Of a stretch of DNA of 64,000 nucleotides, positions 22,399-28,228 are shown one piece after another. A program made the position numbers and the translations under genes. This stretch comes from Symbiodinium natans (lineage: Eukaryota > Sar > Dinophyceae > Suessiales > Symbiodiniaceae): NCBI GenBank assembly GCA_905221605.1, contig CAJNDS010000710.1, positions 19,872-83,871 on the forward strand, in the 5' to 3' direction. Position 1 is the first letter of the stretch; each line of letters begins with the position of its first letter. A model generated the notes under the pieces. The model saw only the letters and a list, made by a program, of their open reading frames with translations. It made no database searches and was not told the DNA's origin.

Positions 22399-23426
22399 CG
22401 GGGCGTCTGCGGCAGGAGATGTGGTTGGGGGTTCACGAAGATCTGGTCACTTCTCTAAAATACTGGTCCCTTTTGGGGTTCTGATTATAATAGGCGGCCC
22501 CTCTACTTAGGGTGCCCAAAAAGGACCATTATATGGAGAACTGACCAATGTGTTTTCGGCGATTTGGTGTCTTTCATGCTCTTGTGGCCTTGCCCGCCCG
22601 TGGCCCCTGGCGTCAGCCTCTGAATATAGCCCTTACTTCATGCAGTCGACTGAATGTCAAACAGCTCAGTGAGGATCCAGCTGGGAACCGGGCCCATCCT
22701 CCAACGACCAAACTGTTGCCTGATAGTCGTATTTAGTCGTTTTGTTTTTTCAGTGCATGGTACTGTACACCAATGCAGTATTGGGATAAAGAGGATGAGA
22801 AGTTTCGCGGCTGAACTCATAGCTTGCGGAAGCTGGGCCTCTACCAAGCAAATTTTCCAGCCAGCGTCTGTGACGCTAGAGTCCTGAGTTGGCACAAAAC
22901 CAAACTCAGGGTTTAGGGATTTATGGTTTAAGGTTTAGGTTTTTGGGATGACTCAGGTTTATGGTTTTGTGGTTTAGGGAGCCGAGGGACAGCGCTTCTA
23001 AACAAGAGGATGGCGCCAGCTAGCTTTGATTCGTAGATACTTGTACTCCAGGAGTGATGTGCTATTGTGCATCCTGCATGCGCAGAGCCACTGCTTGGTC
23101 ATAGGCCGGCTCACTAACCAGGTCAATCAATCACTTCGCTGGAAAGCAAGAGCTACTCAGCGCATGGGATTTGCAGCGAAGCATCCGAACTCCAGCTGAT
23201 TGTGCCGCGCGGAAGGATTCCATCGGGCCCATGTGTGCCAGAGTATTTGATGCCATTGACCGTCAGCTCATCATACCCCAACTCCGTAGAGAAGAAGCTT
23301 ACATCAATGATGAGCGGGCGTTGCGGAGTCACTGGCATAACCTGGATTTCACAGAAGTCGCCGTTGGGGTAGTCACTGTCGGAGAAGGCACTGCTGACGA
23401 TGCAATCACCGTCAGTGCCACAAGAC
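4756..23426 (-). CDS. Giant multidomain receptor-like membrane protein (multi-exon gene)
   Basis: In transcript order the exons encode three CUB-like modules, MAM domains, RCC1-type repeats, an SRCR domain, Kelch repeats, GCC2/GCC3-type Cys-rich repeats with a recurring Cys-framed unit, and seven to nine hydrophobic helices. From the microexon at 18061–18017 to the stop at 4756–4758, 18 exons join with matching phases: 18061–18017, 17727–17143, 17015–16137, 16057–15249, 15127–14818, 14620–14442, 14311–13752, 13668–13125, 12937–11778, 11635–11540, 11378–10134, 9959–9799, 9664–9253, 9113–6532, 6117–5617, 5444–5358, 5215–5122 and 4994–4756. They total 10,488 nt. The N-terminus and signal peptide were not found, and small exons between CUB modules are probably missing. 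The likely role is a surface adhesion or sensing protein, inferred from the domains. Calling it one gene rests on strand, phase and architecture. Confidence 0.8.
5122..5215 (-). CDS. Giant gene exon: TM helix
   Basis: The exon follows a GTGCAG acceptor and encodes VTLACVRVCLF–TSIAALILLNPP, a membrane helix. The proposed donor is GC (CCGG|GCGGAA), which leaves one base that the next exon completes. The phase is consistent on both sides. The exact donor is inferred from phase, because no GT is available before the in-frame stop. Confidence 0.6.
5358..5444 (-). CDS. Giant gene exon: 29-codon linker between TM helices
   Basis: Exactly 29 codons lie between a GTCCAG acceptor and a GC donor (ACA|GCATG). 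It encodes AILAAWVKPYANDQAEVLDV and continues to LVWT. The VKPY…N…A-VLD pattern is the kind of short loop seen between helices in polytopic regions of large protist receptor-like proteins, in my recollection. Phase 0 at both ends. Confidence 0.65.
5617..6117 (-). CDS. Giant gene exon: three to four TM helices
   Basis: A 501-nt exon (167 codons) between an ACGCAG acceptor and a CCAG|GTGGGG donor. It carries helices around PIIWVVLVSLWPGLLSSF, IAFAGLAVWCVGIPLALAA and VDVGLMMLVTYTSA, plus the start of another at AKLMVLPLLSGFQ. A Trp-rich loop (EPKFWWWDILVKR) lies between helices. It is the core of the C-terminal membrane domain, and it continues in phase 0 into the 29-codon exon. The specific channel or receptor family is not identified. 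Confidence 0.75.
6532..9113 (-). CDS. Giant gene exon: GCC2/GCC3-type repeats, TM start, long cytoplasmic loop
   Basis: A 2,582-nt exon. The first two thirds encode Cys-rich repeats of the ephrin-receptor-like GCC2/GCC3 type, with recurrent C-x-C…G…C-x-x-C-x-x-G-x-Y/F patterns such as CQPGFFCPGG and CEPCQPGRYKPAEGN. An interposed segment of about 130 residues without the Cys pattern resembles SEA-like spacer regions. The last third has WLCGECLPGWARTSF, hydrophobic helices (LGIYYLVLPLLAMLGTVIL–SWLVTYLLVPLA) and a long Ala/Glu/Leu-rich helical stretch, probably cytoplasmic. It starts after GGCAG|AG, which completes the Pro-Glu codon from the previous exon. The donor at 6532 (CCC|GTCTCC) is inferred from phase. 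Confidence 0.8.
9253..9664 (-). CDS. Giant gene exon: Cys-framed unit plus GCC start
   Basis: The exon follows a GCGCAG acceptor and ends at a GC donor (CCAG|GCCGCC). It encodes the recurring unit GLMTVQGPF…CTIGRSC…GIGL…PGIYQLCWCARG. It then begins a GCC-type repeat (ACPPGSFTNEHLATCSRC) that completes in the following exon. The unit has no SwissProt-style name I can give. It recurs at least four times in this gene and is probably a beta-rich extracellular module. Confidence 0.75.
9799..9959 (-). CDS. Giant gene exon: C-terminal half of a Cys-framed unit
   Basis: A 161-nt exon (2 + 53 codons) between GTGCAG|AG and a GC donor (AAG|GCCAGG). It encodes WKPLVLRAEDTERYEFLLSP, then TPGIYRICYCRAG, the typical G-x-Y-x-x-C-x-C ending of the unit. 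The frame continues exactly from 10134 and into 9664. Confidence 0.75.
10134..11378 (-). CDS. Giant gene exon: GCC repeats and two or more Cys-framed units
   Basis: The exon opens with GCC2/GCC3-type repeats (CEACGAGFFCTGG, CEVCPAGRFKSGTG, CEECVVGTWSNDTG). It then carries full recurring units, each with a C-x-x-G-x-x-C start (CVSGRVC, CVRGDDC, CSIGQYC), a G-x-G-L or GVGV core, a hydrophobic strand and an L-C-W-C end (VNLCWCAG, YLLCWCG). The new unit is preceded by L-x-[IV]-[VI]-G-P. It ends at a GT donor (CCCTG|GTGGTGG). The 1,245-nt length fits the phase on both sides. Confidence 0.8.
11540..11635 (-). CDS. Giant gene small exon: part of a GCC repeat
   Basis: A 96-nt exon between GCCCAG|GT and GGCAG|GTCGC, with two leading bases and one trailing base. 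It encodes LSHCKCSTGRYWSPEAGACL followed by TCPAGSTTEAG, a clear GCC2/GCC3-type half repeat. It bridges the Kelch-containing exon and the next GCC exon in phase. Confidence 0.75.
11778..12937 (-). CDS. Giant gene exon: Kelch repeats, a Cys-framed unit, GCC start
   Basis: A 1,160-nt exon. The first part continues Kelch repeats, with SMLILAGWDGQQY, SMFIFGGIMN and GLLVFGGFN, each preceded by an H-x-x-x-W-D motif. The second part is one recurring unit (LIIEGPYPNQSALCYLGLDC … GVGISSNDSIVV … LELCWCPANLPC). The end starts a GCC repeat (CPPGQHEIGAAVGAACQQCP). The acceptor CGACAG|G restores Arg from the previous exon so that the Kelch motif reads WDSVTRSMLILAG without a break. The donor is GC (TCTA|GCCAGAG). 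Confidence 0.8.
13125..13668 (-). CDS. Giant gene exon: Kelch repeats
   Basis: A 544-nt exon with four Kelch-type blades, visible as repeats of G-R/S-x-x-H-T/S-x-V/A-W-D…L-F-x-G (DHTMVWDPESQSALLFAG, GHTAVWDAASHSMLVFGG, YHSAAWDQAGRAMYVFGG, RHTAIWDSVT). The motif is split by a GC–AG intron of 187 nt (13124–12938). A Kelch propeller is usually a protein-binding platform. Here it sits among extracellular modules, so it is probably outside the cell or lumenal. Confidence 0.85.
13752..14311 (-). CDS. Giant gene exon: RCC1 repeat end plus SRCR domain
   Basis: The exon completes an RCC1-type repeat (LGYGDTSDLPEPP … TAGSGHTCALLNDDSIRCWG). It then encodes a scavenger receptor Cys-rich domain: VRLEGMEG, GQVHLQYNGSFGQVCDDQWN, VTCRDLGMAGG, IVADNVVCQGTEVSLRDC and a Cys near the end. 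The pattern and spacing match SRCR domains of about 100 residues. The GT donor at 13752 leaves one base, completed after an 83-nt intron to give EAAGVQC. Confidence 0.85.
14442..14620 (-). CDS. Giant gene exon: RCC1 repeat
   Basis: A 179-nt exon. It starts with VLADGSIKEWG and contains VASGWYHTCCILQDESLKCW and GRGSDGQ. Joining through a GC donor (GGGCA|GCCAGG) to 14311 gives SDGQLGYGD, a perfect RCC1-type G-x-L-G-x-G-D junction. Joining upstream to 14818 gives AGMDRSAAVLADGS, with normal RCC1 spacing. Confidence 0.8.
14818..15127 (-). CDS. Giant gene exon: RCC1 repeat
   Basis: The exon encodes MNRGESEGRKMGDELPTVDL, then VQLAAGNTHTCALSHAGAVK-CWG and GQMGDFLPPLDLG. These are the regulator-of-chromosome-condensation-like repeat seen in many secreted protist proteins (C-A-x-L-x-x-G-x-x-K-C-W-G). 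The GC donor is chosen by phase and repeat spacing; the acceptor is CTTAG|G. Confidence 0.75.
15249..16057 (-). CDS. Giant gene exon: MAM domain end plus RCC1 repeats
   Basis: The exon opens with the second half of a MAM domain (ITSPAFPSTTSVWYVEFAYR, MLGSGIDGLQLQYLRRG, SVVVDHVHV). RCC1-type repeats follow: CAVLASARQVKCWG, CAVLEGGGLKCWGQNLDGQL and CALLHGGVVKCFGWG. It starts after CTTGCAG|GAG and ends at a GC donor (GATTG|GCGGGG). The 809-nt length fits. The RCC1 units alternate with G-x-M-G-x-x-L-P-x-V-D-L-G linkers. Confidence 0.8.
16137..17015 (-). CDS. Giant gene exon: MAM domains
   Basis: The exon encodes the end of one MAM domain (HVHFSYHMYGSDVGILYLSC … MAMDAIGFG) and a complete one starting CSFDFNRLFSECLWFDPGN. 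It then starts a third (CSFETDFCGW). It includes the copy of the 365-bp segment at 16219–16583. Donor GC (AAG|GCGCGG), 79-nt intron. MAM domains are extracellular adhesion modules. Confidence 0.85.
16219..17631 (-). repeat. Near-identical MAM segment duplicated within the gene
   Basis: The 365-bp blocks 16219–16583 and 17267–17631 are offset by 1,048 bp. By eye they differ at four bases. On the coding strand one change is silent and three alter residues (Gly/Arg, Asn/Ser and Glu/Gln). The flanking sequence diverges abruptly on both sides. This indicates a recent duplication or gene conversion between MAM repeats. Confidence 0.9.
17143..17727 (-). CDS. Giant gene exon: MAM domains
   Basis: A 585-nt exon, phase 0 at both ends. 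It encodes CDFEQDACLWFNAGNASW … ESAAFNATKEQPFLFWYQLE … VVRIDGLLAAN, then the first part of the next MAM domain (CSFETDFCGW). It includes the second copy of the duplicated 365-bp segment (17267–17631). The acceptor CCAG|GCG joins directly, in phase, to the 15-codon microexon at 18061–18017 through a 289-nt GC–AG intron. The downstream intron is GT–AG (127 nt). Confidence 0.85.
18017..18061 (-). CDS. Giant gene microexon C (15 codons), end of CUB-like module
   Basis: 45 nt between CCCAAG and a GC donor (GAG|GCCAGG). It encodes DRTQTSTGWKMCLEE. It aligns codon for codon with the microexons at 21569–21525 and 22883–22839, and it continues in phase 0 into the MAM exon at 17727. Confidence 0.75.
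18062..20283 (-). other. Intron between CUB-like exon C and microexon C
   Basis: A 2.2-kb intron on the giant gene. It contains a GA-rich stretch (about 18500–18600), a tRNA-like fragment (18614–18690) and short imperfect GCGGGATTC-type repeats (about 19850–19995). Open frames on both strands lack domain support. Its 5' end is GATGCGCAG, so the donor is GA or GC depending on whether the shared GAT is counted as exon. Confidence 0.6.
18614..18690 (-). other. tRNA-like fragment, degenerate
   Basis: On the minus strand, TGGGTTCGAGTCCCA forms a perfect T-arm with a 7-nt loop, followed by CCTGCTACC, which resembles a tRNA acceptor 3' side. Upstream is GGATAAGGC, like the end of a D-arm. However, the anticodon arm is not a normal 5-bp stem with a 7-nt loop, and the 5' acceptor pairs poorly. 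It is best read as a tRNA pseudogene or a tRNA-derived SINE fragment inside an intron, not a working tRNA. Confidence 0.45.
20284..20518 (-). CDS. Giant gene exon: CUB-like module C
   Basis: The exon encodes SCTASEDCISSSDYPANYPD, then DHCIIQV, VVSFSTEWDWDFLVINGIRY and IIPRGTITWTSD. The C…C-I-x-S-x-x-Y-P-x-x-Y-P start, the D-x-L-x-[IV]-N-G core and the final W-T-S-D are shared with modules A and B. The pattern resembles CUB domains (YP-x-x-Y core) but is shorter and is split before its last 15 codons. It starts after CCAAG|G. Confidence 0.75.
21063..21400. repeat. GATGGT/GATGAT simple repeat
   Basis: About 340 bp of near-pure GATGGT and GATGAT repeats in the intron between CUB-like modules B and C. 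It reads as poly-Asp/Gly, poly-Met or poly-His in different frames, which produces long but meaningless open frames on both strands. Confidence 0.95.
21525..21569 (-). CDS. Giant gene microexon B (15 codons)
   Basis: 45 nt between CAGCAG and a GT donor (GAG|GTGCGT). It encodes DGSTTDAGWKVCLRE. Same length, phase and residues (D…T…GWK-x-CL-x-E) as microexons A and C. Too short for normal gene finding; supported by the three-way match. Confidence 0.75.
21743..21971 (-). CDS. Giant gene exon: CUB-like module B
   Basis: The exon encodes SCGIEGDCITSSNYPSDYPN, then DSCTFEV, VVSFSTQLGSDVFIVNGVSY and VLPQGRITWNAD. It is homologous to modules A and C throughout. The acceptor is GGAG|G; the end is GCG|GATGCTCAG (GA donor) or GAT|GCTCAG (GC donor). 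Confidence 0.75.
22345..22397. repeat. (ATG)n microsatellite
   Basis: About 17 uninterrupted ATG (GAT) triplets in the intron between CUB-like modules A and B. The same trinucleotide family as the array at 21063–21400. Confidence 0.95.
22839..22883 (-). CDS. Giant gene microexon A (15 codons)
   Basis: 45 nt between ACTCAG and a GC donor (GAG|GCCCAG). It encodes DSSVTDAGWKICLVE. With the preceding exon's end it reads W-S-S-D-S-S-V-T-D-A-G-W-K, the same arrangement as the other two modules. Confidence 0.75.
22885..22985. repeat. Degenerate TTTAGGG-like run
   Basis: Several imperfect GGTTTAGGG/GGTTTATGG units lie in the intron just upstream of microexon A. They resemble the telomere-like runs seen later in the window, but decayed. 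Confidence 0.6.
23186..23426 (-). CDS. Giant gene exon: CUB-like module A
   Basis: The exon encodes SCGTDGDCIVSSAFSDSDYP, then DVSFFSTELGYDELTVNGIK and ILPRGTISWSSD, homologous to modules B and C. It is the most upstream exon I can assign. Earlier exons, including one with a signal peptide, probably lie beyond the repeat array. The acceptor ACCAG|G is immediately preceded by TTTAGGG-like intron sequence. Its phase (one leading base) does not match a phase-0 microexon upstream, so an unseen small exon must precede each module. Confidence 0.7.
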
Positions 23427-23621
23427 CTGGTTTAGGGCTTAGGGCTTAAGATTTTCACAGCCAGCTTGTGGAGAGTCCTGACATAAGCACCTTGTAACAT
23501 TGGCAGTACTCCATTTTCTTACGACTTGGACTGAGCTACCTTTGCAAAGCATTCTTGTTGATTTTGAGCAAAGCTCGGTATGTCACAACATAGAACAGCT
23601 AGTGCCAAAATTCGGGTACTG

Positions 23622-25720
23622 GCTGGCCGACATGCAGGAAAAGCTGCCCGAGATGCAAGGAGCTGCCCGAGATGCAAGAGCTGTCTTGCGTCGCCAGCCG
23701 TCGGGCCGACATGCAAAACAGTTGTCGGAGGGTTAGCGGCCCGAGATGCAAAAACAAGCAGATGTACTGTTTTGTACTATTTACGATTTACTATTCCCGA
23801 AACCTGGATTTTTTGCATCGCGGGCCACCAACCCTGAATGTCGGCCAGCAGATTTACTGTGTTTTTTACTATTTACTATTTAGAACGGAGAGCGAGATTT
23901 TTTTTGCATCGCTAGCAGCCGACCCAGAAGAACGGCCAGCATGGCCCCCCTTCTATTTACTCTGTACTATTCCCTATGGAAAATTTCGCGAAACCTGGAT
24001 TTTTTGCATCGCGGGCCACCAGCCCTGAATGTCGGCCAGCAGATTTAGTGATTTTTTTACTATGTACTATTTACTATTTAGAACGGAGAGCGAGATTTTT
24101 TTTGCATCGCGGGCAGCCGACCCAGAAGAACGGCCAGAATGGCCCCCTTCTATTTACTCTATACTATTCCCTATGGAAAATCTCCCGAAACCGAGATGTT
24201 TTGCATCGCGGGCCACCAACCCTGAATGTCGGCCAGCAGACTTACTGTTTTTTACTATTTACTATTTACTATTTACTATTTACTACTTACTATTTACTAT
24301 TTACTACTTACTACTTACTACTTACTACTTACTATTTACTACTTACTATTTACTATTTACTATTTACTATTTACTATTTACTATTTACTATTTACTATTT
24401 ACTATTTACTATTTACTATTTACTATTTACTATTTACTATTTAAAACGGAGAGCGAGAATTCCTTGCATCGTGGGCAGCCGACCCAGAGGAACGGCCAGA
24501 ATGGCCCCCTTCTCTTTACTCTGTACTATTCACGGCCTGAGTGGCCCCCTTCTATTTACTCTGTACTAGTCCCTATGGAAAATTTCGCGAAACCTGGATT
24601 TTTTGCATCGCGGGCCACCAACCCTGAATGTCGGCCAGCAGATTTACTGTTTTTTACTATTTACTATTTCCTATTTAGAACGGAGAGCGAGATTTTTTTT
24701 GCATCGCGGGCAGCCGACCCAGAAGAACGGCCAGAATGGCCCCCTTCTGTTTACTCTGTACTATTCCCTATGGAAAATCTCCCGAAACCGAGTTTTTTGC
24801 ATCGCGGGCCACCAACCCTGAATGTCGGCCAGCAGATTTACTATTTTTTACTATTTACTATTTACTATTTACTATTTACTATTTACTATTTACTATTTAC
24901 TATTTACTATTTACTATTTACTATTTACTATTTACTATTTACTATTTACTATTTACTATTTAGAACGGAGAGCGAGAATTCCTTGCATCGCGGGCAGCCG
25001 ACCCAGAAGAACGGCCAGAATGGCCCCCTTCTATTTACTCTGTACTATTCACGGCCTGAGTGGCCCCCTTCTATTTACTCTGTACTATTCCCTATGGAAA
25101 ATTTCGCGAAACCTGGATTTTTTGCATCGCGGGCCCCAAACCCTGAATGTCGGCCAGCAGATTTACTATTTTTTTAACAATTTACTATTTACTATTTAGA
25201 ACGGAGAGCGAGGTTTTTTTTGCATCGCGGGCAGCCGACCCAGAGGAACGGCCAGAATGGCCCCCTTCTCTTTACTCTGTACTATTCACGGCCTGAGTGG
25301 CCCCCTTCTATTTACTCTGTACTATTCCCTATGGAAAATCTCCCGAAACCGAGTTTTTTTGCATCGCGGATCGCGGGCAACCAACCCTGAATGTCGGCCA
25401 GCAGATTTACTGTTTTTACTATTTACTATTTAGAACGGAGAGCGAGAATTCCTTGCATCGCGGGCAGCCGACCCAGAGGAACGGCTAGAATGGCCCCCTT
25501 CTCTTTACTCTGTACTATTCACGGCCAGACTGGCCCCCTTCTATTTGCTCTATACTATTCCCTATGGAAAATCTCCCGAAACCGAGATTTTTTGCGTCGC
25601 GGGCCACCAACCCGAAACATCCGCCCGCCACCCTGAGTTTTTTTTTGCATCTCGGGCCACCACTCCATGCATCTCGGGCAGCATTTCCTGCATGTCGGCC
25701 AGCTTTTTTGCATGTCGGCC
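23622..25720. repeat. TTTACTA higher-order tandem array with inverted flanks
   Basis: Seven copies of a mixed unit. Each has a CCTGAATGTCGGCCAGCAG block, a variable (TTTACTA)n run, a block with AGCCGACCCAGA–GGAACGGCC and a GGCCCCCTTCT segment with CTATGGAAAAT. The longest pure TTTACTA runs are near 24250–24440 and 24845–24960. Flanks at 23622–23680 and 25660–25713 are inverted copies of each other (GCTGGCCGACATGCAGGAAA … CCCGAGATGCA). The array sits upstream of the first recognised exon of the giant gene. Confidence 0.9.
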
Positions 25721-28228
25721 CAACGCATCCCGCCAAAATTCACCTCGTCAATAGTAGATTTGCCCACTGGGCAGCTGACGCTGTAAAGGGGCTCGCCTGC
25801 AAAAAAACAAAAGAACAGCTAATGGCAAAAGAACAGCCACGCAAAACATTATCTTAGTAAGACCAAATTCTTCAGAACAGTATGAGTTCTCCCATCGTCA
25901 CAGTTGTTAGGCTTTGCGCATCTTCCTCGGCCTGCGTGGGGCGCTTCACTTAAACACCCTATGTTTATGGTATACTATGGCATATAGTTCTGCTCCGGTA
26001 GAAGAGGCCCAAAACCACAAAGTTGCAACAGCGGCGCGGGTTTGGGGTTAAGGGGTGTAGGGGTATGACAAATGCAGATGGGTTGTACTAAGCCACAGAA
26101 GAGTTTCATTGCTTAGGCTGTCTTTCTTGACTGCCCAGCCTTTGTAGTCATGTCATGGCACAGATCCATTTTGCACCCTGTGCAACGCACGTAAAGCTTG
26201 TAGGTGGTATGGCAGCACAGAAAGACGCAGCAACCACAGGAACAGGGATCAAAGGAGCAAAAGGGAGCAGATCATCTTGGGCTCAGGCCCGGAAGTCACT
26301 GTCCAAGCCAGGGAGCCTGCAGGGACGCAGGCGCGGTGTTACAGTGCTTGGCCGAACGGCGGTTTCAGGTCATGTCTGGAGCACAGGGCCATTTGATTCA
26401 GAATGGTTCAGGGTATTGGGTTGAGAATGATGGAGACGCGCTTAGAGGTTGTGTCTTTCAGTCAGAGTGCTGCTGTCACTGCTAAGCACACTGCCAGGCA
26501 TGCCTTGGCAGGAGGCCGGGATGCACCAAAGTAGCAGCAAACCACGTGCGGCTGTCATGTTGCCAAACTACCGACAACTGCACTGTTGCGTAAAAACTCC
26601 TCGCGAAGAAGGACACGTCTTGGGCCGCCAATTGCTGTTGTTGCAGTAACAAGGCCAACGTCCAGTAATGCTGCTTGGCTTTAGAATTGCCTCACACGAA
26701 AAGGCGAAGCATGAGGCTGGCCGTACTTTTTGGCCACTTGCACAAATCACAGCGCCTTTCGAGCCAAGCAGCCAAGCCGCTTTGGGCCCGGATTTTTTAT
26801 TGGCCGAGCTCGACCAAGGACAACACTCTAATCATATACGAGCTCTGAAGGGACGAACCGTTCAAACCTTGAATACTGTCAGAAAATTCAGAAAGTAGCG
26901 AGGCCCACCATCCGATGTTGAGCCCATGCTCCACGGAACCTAGTGATCTTCTCAGCCATGGCATGCGATCATGAAGAAAGCCATGTACAACAACTCCGGC
27001 ATGTAATCTCAACGATGAACTTGTGCAACAATTGCATGAAATTGGCGGTGAAGAACGCCAAGCACAAAAACTCCGCTCACACACTCCAGCTGATACTCCA
27101 GCAGAGTCACCATCATCTTGCAAGCTAATGCGCTGCACGACGGCGAGCGTCCGCTCATGGTTGTGAGCATCTGCAAGCACTTCACTCGCTGTAACAGCTT
27201 ATCTCAACTAGAAGGGGCGACCCAACCCACATCCATGATTGGATCCAAATTCCACTCCCAGTTGAGTTGTTTCGTTTGCCTGTTGGAAGCCTCTGAAGAA
27301 TTCTGCAGCCGACCCCCTTCCCGCCCTGCCGAAAACTCAGAGTCGGGGGAGCAGCATGAACGACGACGGACTTCCGGTATCCCTGCACTGCTCAGATTGC
27401 ATGTTTGCGCGTACTTTCATATGTCGTCCGCTGCCGTTATGTTCGCCCCACTCTGATGACTGGAAATACACCAACGACAAGTTTGTGAAAACGTGGTCAA
27501 CTTTCAACTGCTTGAGGATGCATGTGTGGATTTAACGTCGGCAATGATTTTTAAGCTCCTCTGGGTGCGGAAGTCTTGCCTTGCACACGAAAAGCCCGTG
27601 GAAGCCATGCCAGACAACGACCGCATGTAGAGCTTCCTCCACTGCTTGAAAAAACCAGCCTGCAAAAGAAACGCCTCAGGCGTTGCTATGCTTCCAAAAG
27701 CTGCCATATCATCGCGAAAGCGCTGCCGGAACAGTCGGCATAACGATAGGAGAGAAACGTGGGGGGCGGTCTACATCGTCTACATGTGAAGTGTGGACTG
27801 CGCAAGGATCGAGGCTCAGAAGCCCATCCAGATATAGGCCCGCAGGCTGTCTTCCGCACAGATCTTGAAGGCCCTTTGAGCTCGCCGTTTGAGCCCAAAT
27901 CCCTTGAACCCTCACACCCCCTAAAGCCCGAAACTACGGAGCTCCACCCGCGCTCCCCGTGATGTGGGCTGAGCAGCTTCCGTCGGCAGGCTGCTCATCC
28001 CCAACACAGACTCACACGCTGGAGAGGTTTGGGGTTTAGAGGTTTTCGATCTTTGGGTTTAAGTTTATGGCTTCGGGGTCGCCAAACCCTAAACCCACTC
28101 AAGTTAGGTGGAAGCACCAAAAAACCTCGCCTGAGTCGGGATCCTTGCTGGGGGCCTCAGACACCAGGCCTCTGAGGGTGCGCCTGGGCGGATGGGCTCA
28201 CATGCAATGTCCGCGCGTGTGCACTAAA
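25721..28228. other. Non-coding or unassigned stretch
   Basis: No gene I can support. Around 26.9–27.2 kb both strands have 60–127-residue open frames with mixed composition, but the strand cannot be decided and no domain is visible. A short TTTAGGG/CCCTAAA-like patch lies at about 28020–28100. Confidence 0.45.

Noticed and set aside
23976-25199. Open frames of up to 382 residues on the plus strand
   Set aside because: They translate TTTACTA repeats (Tyr/Leu/Phe runs). Copies of the same unit read in different frames.
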